A DNA stretch of 5,159 nt from Elusimicrobiota bacterium (GTDB lineage Bacteria > Elusimicrobiota > Elusimicrobia > UBA1565 > UBA9628), in the NCBI GenBank assembly GCA_028717865.1, contig JAQUMZ010000219.1, positions 1 to 5,159 on the forward strand, written 5' to 3'. The notes below the pieces were generated by a model. It made no database searches. It was not told where the DNA came from and was given only the letters and a program-made list of their open reading frames with translations. Within the stretch, counting starts at the first letter, position 1. Each line of letters opens with the position of its first letter. This document shows, piece after piece, positions 1-5,135 of the stretch. The position numbers and the translations under genes were made by a program.

Positions 1-813
1 CATCCGGCGCAAGACGCGCAAAAAACCCAGGCGCCGGGGGGTGGCGCACACGCCGCGCAGGCGCAGCCGGCTGCCCGGCACGAGCGCGGCGGCCGCGATC
101 CAGAAGGCCGCGGCGGAGGGGTCGGCGGGCAGGTCCACGCGCGCCGCGCGCAGGGGCGCGCCGCCGCGCAGGCGGACGGCCCGGCCGCGCTTGCGCAAAC
201 GTGCGCCGAAGAGCGGCAGCAGGCGCTCGGTGTGGTCCCGGGTGGGGCGGGGCTCGACGACGACCGTCTCGCCCCGGGCGAAGAGCCCCGCGAGCAGGAT
301 CGCGGATTTTACCTGGGCGCTGGCCTGCGGGGGGCGGCAGCGGATGCCGCGCAGATCGCCGCCGCTTACGCGCAGGGGCAGGCGGCCGCCGGCGCTGAGC
401 CGTATGCGGGCGCCCATCCGGCGCAGGGGCGCCGCCGCGCGCGCCATGGGGCGCCGCCGCAGCGAGGGGCCGCCCGTCAGGCGCGCGGCGAAGGGCTGGC
501 CGGCGAGAACGCCCAGCAGCAGGCGCGCCGTCGTGCCCGACTCCCCGGCGTCGAGCGGGCCCGCGGGGCGCAGCAGGCCTCCCGGCCCCCGGCCGTAGAC
601 GAGCAGCCGGCCGGGGCGCTCCTCGAAAATCGCGCCCAGAGCCTCCAGGCAGCGGCGCGTGGCGGCTATGTCGTCGCAGTCGGGCAGGCCGCGCAGCTCG
701 CTGACGCCCTCGGCCAGGGCGGCCAGCATGAGGCAGCGGTGCGCGCTGGACTTGTCGCCGGGAACGCGGATTTGTCCCCGCAGGGGGCCGCCCGGCCGCA
801 CCCGCATACGCAT
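1..813 (-). CDS. aroA: EPSP synthase (3-phosphoshikimate 1-carboxyvinyltransferase), C-terminal part missing
   Basis: Catalyses transfer of the enolpyruvyl group of PEP to shikimate-3-phosphate, the sixth step of the cytoplasmic shikimate pathway. I translated 271 codons by hand from ATG at 813-811; the frame stays open to base 1, so roughly the last 150-170 residues of a usual 420-440 lie outside the window. Family motifs are in order: VPGDKSSAHR (17-26, with K21, S22 and R26 matching the substrate-binding Lys, Ser and Arg), ESGTTARLLLG (91-101), SLRRRPM (117-123), ASAQVKSA (164-171, matching the E. coli SSQ loop) and RDHTER (192-197). D231 in ADPSAAAFW corresponds to E. coli D242. The catalytic Asp equivalent to E. 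coli D313 would be beyond the edge. The start overlaps the DAHP synthase stop by one base (TGATG), and I see no separate Shine-Dalgarno, so translation is probably coupled. The identification is firm; only completeness is unknown. Confidence 0.96.
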   Translation of the reverse strand, partial: MRMRVRPGGPLRGQIRVPGDKSSAHRCLMLAALAEGVSELRGLPDCDDIAATRRCLEALGAIFEERPGRLLVYGRGPGGLLRPAGPLDAGESGTTARLLLGVLAGQPFAARLTGGPSLRRRPMARAAAPLRRMGARIRLSAGGRLPLRVSGGDLRGIRCRPPQASAQVKSAILLAGLFARGETVVVEPRPTRDHTERLLPLFGARLRKRGRAVRLRGGAPLRAARVDLPADPSAAAFWIAAAALVPGSRLRLRGVCATPRRLGFLRVLRRM

Positions 814-1649
814 CAAGCCGGAGGCGCCGCCAAGCCGCCGTCCAAGGCCGCGGCGAGCCGGCCCAGGCGGCCCATGAGGGCCTGGAATTCCTCCAGCCGC
901 AGGGAATGCGCGCCGTCGGAGAGCGCCGCGTCGGGATTTTCGTGCACTTCCACCAGAAGCCCCCGCGCTCCCGCCGCGGCGGCCGCCAGGGCGTTCGCCT
1001 CGACCAGGCCGCGCCGGCCGGCGGCGTGGCTCGGATCCACGAAGACGGGCAGGCGCGAGAGCTCCCGGACCAGGGAAACCGCCCCCAAGTCCAGCGCGCG
1101 GCGCTCGCCTTCTCCGGGTAGGCGGTGCCCTCTTTCGCAGAGCACGACGTTTTCGTTGCCCGAGTCGAGCACGTATTCCGCCGCGAGCAGCCATTCCTCG
1201 ATCGTGGCGCCCTGGGCGCGCTTGAGCAGGACCGGCTTGCCCGCGCGGCCCAGTTCCTTGAGCAGGGGGAAGTTCTGCATGTTGCGCGCCCCGACCTGCA
1301 GGACGTCGGCCGCGGCGGCGACCTCGCCGACGTCGCGGGGGTCGAGCACCTCGGTGATTACGGGCAGGCCGGTGCGCCGCCGGGCCAGCCCCAGCAGGCG
1401 CAGTCCCTCGCGGCCCAGCCCTTGGAAGCTGTACGGGGAGGTGCGCGGCTTGAAGGCGCCGCCGCGCAGGATGTGCGCCCCGGCGGCCTTCACGGCCTGC
1501 GCGGTGCGCAGGAAGGTCTCCTCGCCCTCCACGGCGCAGGGTCCCGCCGCGACCACCAGGCCGGCCGCGCCCAGGCGCAAGCCGCCCACCGCCACGACCA
1601 GATCGTCGGGGCGGGTGCCGCGGCCGGCGAGGGGGAAGGCCTCCGGCAT
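813..1649 (-). CDS. aroF: 3-deoxy-7-phosphoheptulonate (DAHP) synthase, type I-beta, without regulatory domain
   Basis: Condenses PEP with erythrose-4-phosphate to DAHP, the committed first step of aromatic amino acid synthesis, in the cytoplasm. The 278-residue product shows the DAHP/KDO8P synthase barrel: AGPCAVE (35-41), RGGAFKPRTSPYSFQG (62-77), TEVLDP (99-104), QVGARNMQNF (118-127), VLLKRAQGAT (140-149), VDPSHAAG (204-211). The KPRTS motif marks it as DAHP rather than KDO8P synthase (which has KANR). C38, H208, E234 and D245 fit the four divalent-metal ligands. Only about 30 residues precede the first barrel strand, so the ferredoxin-like feedback domain of the Thermotoga enzyme is absent, and there is no fused chorismate mutase. 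The segment after CERG (171-174) reads HRLPGEGERRALDL, where relatives usually have an IRTFE-like stretch; the length is unchanged but several usual residues are lost. The start lies 1 bp after the asparaginase stop, with no clear ribosome site, so it is coupled. Confidence 0.95.
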   Translation of the reverse strand: MPEAFPLAGRGTRPDDLVVAVGGLRLGAAGLVVAAGPCAVEGEETFLRTAQAVKAAGAHILRGGAFKPRTSPYSFQGLGREGLRLLGLARRRTGLPVITEVLDPRDVGEVAAAADVLQVGARNMQNFPLLKELGRAGKPVLLKRAQGATIEEWLLAAEYVLDSGNENVVLCERGHRLPGEGERRALDLGAVSLVRELSRLPVFVDPSHAAGRRGLVEANALAAAAAGARGLLVEVHENPDAALSDGAHSLRLEEFQALMGRLGRLAAALDGGLAAPPA

Positions 1650-1650
1650 C

Positions 1651-2139
1651 TTAGCGCAGGGTCTGGAGCTCGCCCTTGCGGCGATTCTTGCGCACGTCGT
1701 GCCAGGGGAAGACCCGGCCGTTCATCGCGGCGTAGACCCCGGGCGGCAGGCTCTGCGCGAAGGAAAGCGCGCTGCCCAGGTTGAACATCCCGTCCGAGCT
1801 TCCGAATTTATAGGGGACCATGGCCCCGGTGAGCACCACGGTCTTGCCCTCGACGCGCGGCCCCAGCAGGCGGGCGGTCTCGACCAGGGTGTCGGTGCCG
1901 TGGGTGACTACGATGTGGCGCTCGCGGGCGCGCAGGCACTCGGCCAGCACCCGGCGGCGGTGGGCCGAGGTCATGTTGAGGCTGTCGATCATCATGAGCG
2001 GGCTGAGGGCTATCTTGAGCCGGCAGCGCCCCAGCCGCAGCATCTCCGGGATGTGGGTCCGGCGGAAGAACAGCGTTCCGTCGAGCTCGTTGTACTCCTT
2101 GTCGAAGGTGCCGCCCGTGACGATGATTCGAATGGCCAT
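1651..2139 (-). CDS. Short-chain (single-domain) L-asparaginase family protein
   Basis: Probable amidohydrolase converting asparagine to aspartate and ammonia. The 162 residues cover only the N-terminal asparaginase domain of the usual 320-350 residue enzymes. It ends in a natural TAA, directly followed by the next gene, so this looks like a genuinely short form rather than a truncation; the characterised Rhodospirillum rubrum asparaginase (about 172 residues) is a precedent. Catalytic signatures are present: VTGGTFDK (7-14) with nucleophile T11, THGTDT (79-84) with T82 and D83, and K99 in the GKTVVLTGAM stretch, matching the T-T-D-K set of E. coli asparaginase II. SSDGMFNLG (114-122) is also typical. 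No signal peptide is visible, so it should be cytoplasmic. It starts 3 bp after the aminopeptidase stop without a visible Shine-Dalgarno. The family is confident; the substrate (Asn versus another amide) is inferred. Confidence 0.88.
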   Translation of the reverse strand: MAIRIIVTGGTFDKEYNELDGTLFFRRTHIPEMLRLGRCRLKIALSPLMMIDSLNMTSAHRRRVLAECLRARERHIVVTHGTDTLVETARLLGPRVEGKTVVLTGAMVPYKFGSSDGMFNLGSALSFAQSLPPGVYAAMNGRVFPWHDVRKNRRKGELQTLR

Positions 2140-2142
2140 GAT

Positions 2143-3552
2143 TCAGTCGCGCAGGAAGGCCGAATAGCCCTTGTAGGTCATGTAGACGTCGAACTTGCCC
2201 GCGACCTCCCACGGCGCGTGCATGGAGAGCAGGGGGGTGCCGCAGTCCACCACGTTCATGCCGTAGCGGGCCAGCAGGAGGGCGATGGTCCCGCCGCCGC
2301 CCTGGTCGACCTTGCCCAGCTCGGCGGCCTGCCAGGCCACGCCGTGCTCGGAGAAAATGCGCCGGATCTCGGCCACGAACTCGGCGCCGGCGTCGCTGGC
2401 GCCGGACTTGCCGCCGACGCCGGTGTATTTGCTCATGCAAACGCCGTGGTTGAGCAGGGCGGCGTTCTTTTTCTCGGAGACCCCCGCGAAGAGGGGATCG
2501 AAGGCGGCGTTGACGTCGGCCGAGAGCATACCCGAGGCGCTCAGCGCGCGCTTGAGGGACAGCTCGCTGTAGGCTCCGCCGCAGAGGGCCAGCATCTCGC
2601 CGACGCTGTTTTCCAGGAAGTTGGACTCCATGCCCGTGGCCCCGTGCGAGCCGATCTCCTCCTTGTCGCAGAGCAGCACGCAGCTCGCGCGCTCCGGGGT
2701 CCCGGGCAGTTCGAGCAGGGCGCGCAGGGCCGCGTAGGCGCAGACCCGGTCGTCCTGGCCGTAGCCGATGACGAGCGAGCGGTCGAAGCCCGCCTCGCGC
2801 GGCGCGCCGGCGGGGACGAACTCGAGCTCGGCCGACAGGAAGTCCTCCTCCGTGATGCCGTAGCGCTGCCGCAGCAGCTCCAGGACGCGGAGCTTTATCC
2901 TTTCCTTGGCCTTCTTGTCCCGGCTGGGCACGGAGCCGACCAGGACGTCGAGATTCTCGCCCTCGATCGCCTCGGACATGGTCTTGCGCATCTGCTCGCG
3001 CCCCAGGTGGGGCAGCAGGTCCGTGATGCAGAAGACCGGGTCGCCCGGCTCCTCGCCGACGCGGACGGCGATCTTGCGGCCGTCGGGCTTGACGAATACG
3101 CCGTGCAGGGCCAGGGGGACGGCGACCCACTGGTATTTCTTGATGCCGCCGTAGTAGTGCGTGTCGAGCAGGGCCAGCTCGCCGCTTTCATAAAGCGGGT
3201 TTTGCTTGACGTCGAGGCGCGGGCTGTCGGTGTGGGCGCCCACGATGCGCAGGCCCTGCTCCAGGGGCCGGCGGCCCAGGATGGCGGCCAGCAGGGCCTT
3301 GCCGCCGCAGCCGCGGTAGACCTTGTCGCCGGGGGAGAGCTTGGCGCCCGCGGCGACGAGCTCGTCAAGGTCGCGGAAGCCCGCGCCGCGCAGCAGCGCG
3401 ACGGCCTGGTCGTGGGCCTCGCGCTCGGTCTTGGCCGCGCCCAGGAAGCCCAGGTAGTCCGCGCAGTATGATTCCAGCTTCTTGGCTTCGGCGGGCGGGA
3501 GCTTCTCGTAGCCGTTGGGACGGTCGTAGGTCAGGGCGGTCTTGGTTTTCAT
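2143..3552 (-). CDS. M18 family aminopeptidase (aspartyl aminopeptidase-like)
   Basis: Cytoplasmic dinuclear zinc exopeptidase that removes N-terminal residues from peptides; characterised members of the family often prefer Asp or Glu. The 469-residue length is normal for M18. Metal and catalytic motifs are complete and in order: GAHTDSPRL (105-113, with H107 and D109), GYGQDDR (263-269, with D267 as the likely bridging Asp), DKEEIGSHG (296-304, with E298 and E299), SADVNAAFDP (344-353, with D346) and LSMHAPWE (442-449, with H445). HNHG-type glycine-rich and DQGGGGT (416-422) segments also fit. No signal peptide or membrane segment is seen. It is the first gene of the tight four-gene run and the only one with a real upstream gap (77 bp), where a promoter and inverted repeat lie. 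The Shine-Dalgarno is weak (CGGAAA, about 6 nt before ATG). Family assignment is firm; Asp preference is inferred only from the family and from the asparaginase next door. Confidence 0.95.
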   Translation of the reverse strand: MKTKTALTYDRPNGYEKLPPAEAKKLESYCADYLGFLGAAKTEREAHDQAVALLRGAGFRDLDELVAAGAKLSPGDKVYRGCGGKALLAAILGRRPLEQGLRIVGAHTDSPRLDVKQNPLYESGELALLDTHYYGGIKKYQWVAVPLALHGVFVKPDGRKIAVRVGEEPGDPVFCITDLLPHLGREQMRKTMSEAIEGENLDVLVGSVPSRDKKAKERIKLRVLELLRQRYGITEEDFLSAELEFVPAGAPREAGFDRSLVIGYGQDDRVCAYAALRALLELPGTPERASCVLLCDKEEIGSHGATGMESNFLENSVGEMLALCGGAYSELSLKRALSASGMLSADVNAAFDPLFAGVSEKKNAALLNHGVCMSKYTGVGGKSGASDAGAEFVAEIRRIFSEHGVAWQAAELGKVDQGGGGTIALLLARYGMNVVDCGTPLLSMHAPWEVAGKFDVYMTYKGYSAFLRD

Positions 3553-3560
3553 GGTGATTT

Positions 3561-3580
3561 CCGTATTTCACCAAATACGG
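3561..3580. promoter_or_regulatory. Perfect inverted repeat, operator-like, just upstream of the M18 gene
   Basis: CCGTATTTCACCAAATACGG has two perfect 8-bp arms (3561-3568 and 3573-3580) around a 4-base centre and ends 8 bp before the aminopeptidase start codon. It covers the proposed -10 box and part of the spacer, the usual position for a repressor site. It is A+T-richer than its surroundings. No T-run follows the stem on either strand, so it is not an ordinary intrinsic terminator. The repeat is seen directly; the regulatory role is inferred, and no regulator gene is present in the window. Confidence 0.55.
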
Positions 3581-3593
3581 CGCGGAATGTCTA
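3565..3593 (-). promoter_or_regulatory. Candidate sigma-70-type promoter for the four-gene operon
   Basis: On the minus strand, TAGACA (3588-3593; five of six match TTGACA) is followed after 17 bp by TGAAAT (3565-3570; four of six match TATAAT). Transcription would begin near 3558, giving a leader of only about 6 bases, which is odd and would leave little room for a ribosome site. It is the best promoter I can find in the 77-bp gap, but it rests on pattern matching alone. Confidence 0.35.
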
Positions 3594-3629
3594 AATCTTT
3601 AGCGGGTTCTATCGCGCTCGTTGGGATTT

Positions 3630-4778
3630 CTATTCTCGGCCGCCTGTCTTCAGTTCCATCTCAAGATCCTTAATCGTAGGCAGAGTGCCTTTCAGCTTTT
3701 CCGGCAGAGCTTTGGTCAGTTTGTAGGCCGAGACGCCGATGGGCTTGTGTGTGTCGCGTAGCGCGTACTCCGCTATGAGCTTCTTGCGTGATCGGCAGAG
3801 GATCATGCCAATCGAGGGCTGGTCAGCCTCGTGTCGCAGCCGATCATCAACTGCTGAGAGATAGAAGTTCATCTTACCCGCATACTCCGGTTTAAATGGA
3901 CCGTTCTTCAGCTCGATGACTATGAAGCATCGCAGGCGCAGATGATAGAAGAGCAGATCAATAAAGAAGTCCTCGCCCTCGACTTCGAGGTGCACTTGCC
4001 GGCCGACAAAGGCAAAGCCCACGCCCAGCTCAAGCAAGAATTTCTGGATATGGTTTACGAGCCCTTGCTCCAACTGCCTCTCGCGGGCATCGTCGGCCAG
4101 CGTCAGGAAATCGAACATGTAGGGGTCCTTGATCGTCTGATGCGCCAGGTCAGACTGAGACGCGGGCAGAGTCCGCTTGAAATTGGTAACGGCCTGGCCT
4201 TGACGATCGTAAAAGCCGGAATCGATTTGATGGGCCAGAATATCACGGCTCCATCCATGTTCGACGGCCTGGTGAGCGTACCAGAGCCGCTCCAATGGGT
4301 CCTTGATTTTCTCAATGAGGATGACGTTATGGAACCAGGGAATCCGCCCCAGCACGGCGGGCATCTCCGAGCCGGTTAATTCTCGCGCAAGCTGCGCGAG
4401 AATTGGCTTGGTCAAATCTCGCGCAGGCTGCGCGAGATTCTTCACCTCGCTGTAGCCGCGAAAAAAAGCCCGCATACGCCAAAGATTGCCGCCTGAGAAA
4501 CCGCCAACGCCGGGGAACTCCTTATGAAGATCGGCAGCCAGCCGCTCGACTACCGCCTTGCCCCAGCTCTCGTGCTCCTGCCGCTCAACGATGGACTTGC
4601 CGAGGTCCCAGTAAAGGCCGAGCAGTTCGCGACTCGCGGAGAGCGCCGCCTTGCCCTGGGTTGACCGGATACGCGACTTAACGTCCTCAAGGAACTCGCG
4701 ATAGCCGGCAGGCAAAGCCAACGACACGGACGCGGCGGCCCCCTTGACGACAGCTCTTGAGTCCTTCCTCGAAAGCAT
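3630..4778 (-). CDS. yhcG: YhcG/DUF1016 family protein with PDDEXK nuclease domain
   Basis: Predicted DNA-acting nuclease of unsettled cellular role; relatives are widespread, patchily distributed and often found among mobile or defence genes. The 382-residue length matches E. coli YhcG (about 375). The N-terminal DUF1016_N helical region spans about 26-112 (YWDLGKSI at 56-63, NLWRMRAFF at 98-106). A YhcG_C region follows from about 146 (IPWFHNVILIEKIKD, 146-160; LWYAHQAVEHGWSR, 165-178). The nuclease core includes D274 (DFFIDLLFYH) and E289-L-K291, with YAGKMNFYL (299-307) after it. I chose ATG at 4778 because AAGGA lies 4 bases upstream and the length then fits the family; the frame extends to a TTG at 4901. 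Residues 114-137 are two copies of a 12-residue repeat encoded by palindromic DNA. G+C is lower than in the operon to the left (29 of 60 at 4201-4260 versus 41 of 60 at 2821-2880, hand counted), suggesting transfer. No methylase or restriction partner is visible. Confidence 0.92.
   Translation of the reverse strand: MLSRKDSRAVVKGAAASVSLALPAGYREFLEDVKSRIRSTQGKAALSASRELLGLYWDLGKSIVERQEHESWGKAVVERLAADLHKEFPGVGGFSGGNLWRMRAFFRGYSEVKNLAQPARDLTKPILAQLARELTGSEMPAVLGRIPWFHNVILIEKIKDPLERLWYAHQAVEHGWSRDILAHQIDSGFYDRQGQAVTNFKRTLPASQSDLAHQTIKDPYMFDFLTLADDARERQLEQGLVNHIQKFLLELGVGFAFVGRQVHLEVEGEDFFIDLLFYHLRLRCFIVIELKNGPFKPEYAGKMNFYLSAVDDRLRHEADQPSIGMILCRSRKKLIAEYALRDTHKPIGVSAYKLTKALPEKLKGTLPTIKDLEMELKTGGRE
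4378..4404. repeat. Palindromic repeat copy 1 inside the yhcG coding region
   Basis: Perfect 12-bp inverted arms, AATTCTCGCGCA (4378-4389) and its reverse complement (4393-4404), surround the 3-base loop AGC. On the minus strand it is read in frame as ILAQLAREL (126-134). It shares the TCTCGCGCA/TGCGCGAGA core with a second copy exactly 36 bp away. It lies in the linker between the N-terminal DUF1016 region and the YhcG_C domain. Confidence 0.85.
4415..4439. repeat. Palindromic repeat copy 2 inside the yhcG coding region
   Basis: Perfect 11-bp arms, AATCTCGCGCA (4415-4425) and its reverse complement (4429-4439), surround the loop GGC. It is read in frame on the minus strand as NLAQPARDL (114-122). 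The 36-bp offset from copy 1 is exactly 12 codons, so the pair gives a tandem peptide repeat with consensus xLAQxARxLT. Both stems could form strong hairpins in the mRNA. Confidence 0.85.
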
Positions 4779-4782
4779 GTAT

Positions 4783-4787
4783 TCCTT
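4783..4787 (-). promoter_or_regulatory. Ribosome binding site that decides the yhcG start
   Basis: AAGGA on the minus strand (within GGTAAGGAATAC) lies 4 bases before ATG at 4778. The spacing is slightly short but the match is the best near any possible start of this frame. It favours the 382-residue form over the 423-residue TTG-initiated form. Confidence 0.6.
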
Positions 4788-4807
4788 ACCGGATAACGCA
4801 ACAGCAC

Positions 4808-4821
4808 CTTCCGGCCGGAAG
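4808..4821. promoter_or_regulatory. 14-bp perfect palindrome upstream of yhcG
   Basis: CTTCCGGCCGGAAG is a perfect palindrome without a central spacer, ending about 29 bp before the yhcG ATG. This position would suit a dimeric regulator or a block to transcription. It is also consistent with chance in G+C-rich DNA, so the regulatory reading is only a suggestion. Confidence 0.35.
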
Positions 4822-4964
4822 CTCGCTGGCGCTGAAATTTTGCAGTTTCTAAGTCTAACAAAAACTGGCGCGCCCTGTCTCAATAAGCCCCGCAGCAACA
4901 AAGTGCCCCCCGTGTCAAGTCATCTAAGAATGTTGCCGAAGGGTAGGTGATCATCGTCGGCCGG

Positions 4965-4996
4965 TCTTCTTTATTTTTTGCTTCTTTTTTCTTTCT
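4965..4996. other. T/C-rich (polypyrimidine) tract
   Basis: Of 32 bases, 24 are T and only two are purines, in otherwise G+C-rich DNA. It directly abuts the three TGTGGA motifs. It could be an easily melted segment beside protein-binding boxes, an upstream A-tract for a minus-strand promoter, or the T-run of a plus-strand terminator, although no plus-strand gene or strong adjacent stem supports the last reading. Confidence 0.6.
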
Positions 4997-5024
4997 GTGG
5001 ACGGTTGTGGATTTCTGTGGACAA
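4996..5024 (-). repeat. Three phased TGTGGA motifs, DnaA-box-like
   Basis: TGTGGA occurs at 4996, 5006 and 5016, exactly 10 bp apart. The outer two sit in an 11-bp direct repeat, TTTCTGTGGAC (4992-5002 and 5012-5022). Read on the minus strand the boxes are TTGTCCACA (5016-5024), AAATCCACA (5006-5014) and CCGTCCACA (4996-5004). The first matches a known DnaA-box form (eight of nine against TTATCCACA); the others match seven and six of nine. The repeat is seen directly; DnaA binding is inferred. Confidence 0.5.
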
Positions 5025-5035
5025 CATGCATGACC

Positions 5036-5060
5036 CTTCGGCGTGCGCAGCACGCCGAAG
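5036..5060. repeat. Hairpin 1: 11-bp perfect stem
   Basis: CTTCGGCGTGC (5036-5046) pairs perfectly with 5050-5060 around the loop GCA. No T-run follows on either side, so it does not look like an intrinsic terminator. First of four consecutive hairpins. Confidence 0.75.
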
Positions 5061-5065
5061 CCCGG

Positions 5066-5078
5066 CCCGCGCAGCGGG
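5066..5078. repeat. Hairpin 2: 5-bp stem
   Basis: CCCGC, loop GCA, GCGGG. It is short, but it has the same GCA loop as hairpin 1 and lies 5 bp from it. Confidence 0.5.
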
Positions 5079-5079
5079 A

Positions 5080-5117
5080 CGGAAGAACCGCTCAGCCCAG
5101 GCAGCGCGGTTCTTCCG
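5080..5117. repeat. Hairpin 3: 12-bp perfect stem with 14-base loop
   Basis: CGGAAGAACCGC (5080-5091) pairs perfectly with GCGGTTCTTCCG (5106-5117) around a 14-base loop. The stem is too long and mixed in sequence to be a likely G+C-bias artefact. Confidence 0.75.
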
Positions 5118-5118
5118 C

Positions 5119-5135
5119 CGGCCCCTGCGGGGCCG
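5119..5135. repeat. Hairpin 4: 7-bp stem
   Basis: CGGCCCC (5119-5125) pairs with GGGGCCG (5129-5135) around the loop TGC, the complement of the GCA loop of hairpins 1 and 2. It starts 1 bp after hairpin 3. Confidence 0.6.

Noticed and set aside
232..3471. A 1079-codon open frame on the plus strand
   Set aside because: It runs antisense to four well-recognised genes. It is a side effect of high third-position G+C, has low-complexity Ala/Arg/Gly-rich translation and shows no family motif.
4779..4901. Longer yhcG form starting at TTG (4899-4901)
   Set aside because: The extra 41 residues have no family resemblance, there is no ribosome site near the TTG, and the ATG at 4778 has AAGGA upstream and gives the family's usual length.
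4894..4909. Sigma-54-like GGCAC...TTGCT on the minus strand
   Set aside because: The spacing between the GGCAC and TTGC parts is one base too short for the strict -24/-12 geometry, and no enhancer-binding regulator is nearby.
4913..4918. Perfect TTGACA -35 box on the minus strand
   Set aside because: No acceptable -10 box lies 15-19 bp downstream; the bases there are CTGCGG-like.
4935..4990. Rho-independent terminator using the T-run
   Set aside because: The stem before the T-run is only a 5-bp pairing with a long loop, and no plus-strand gene ends there.
5036..5135. CRISPR array or integron attC site
   Set aside because: The hairpins differ in sequence and spacing, so there is no repeat-spacer pattern. 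The conserved attC core sites were not found, and no cas or integrase gene is present.
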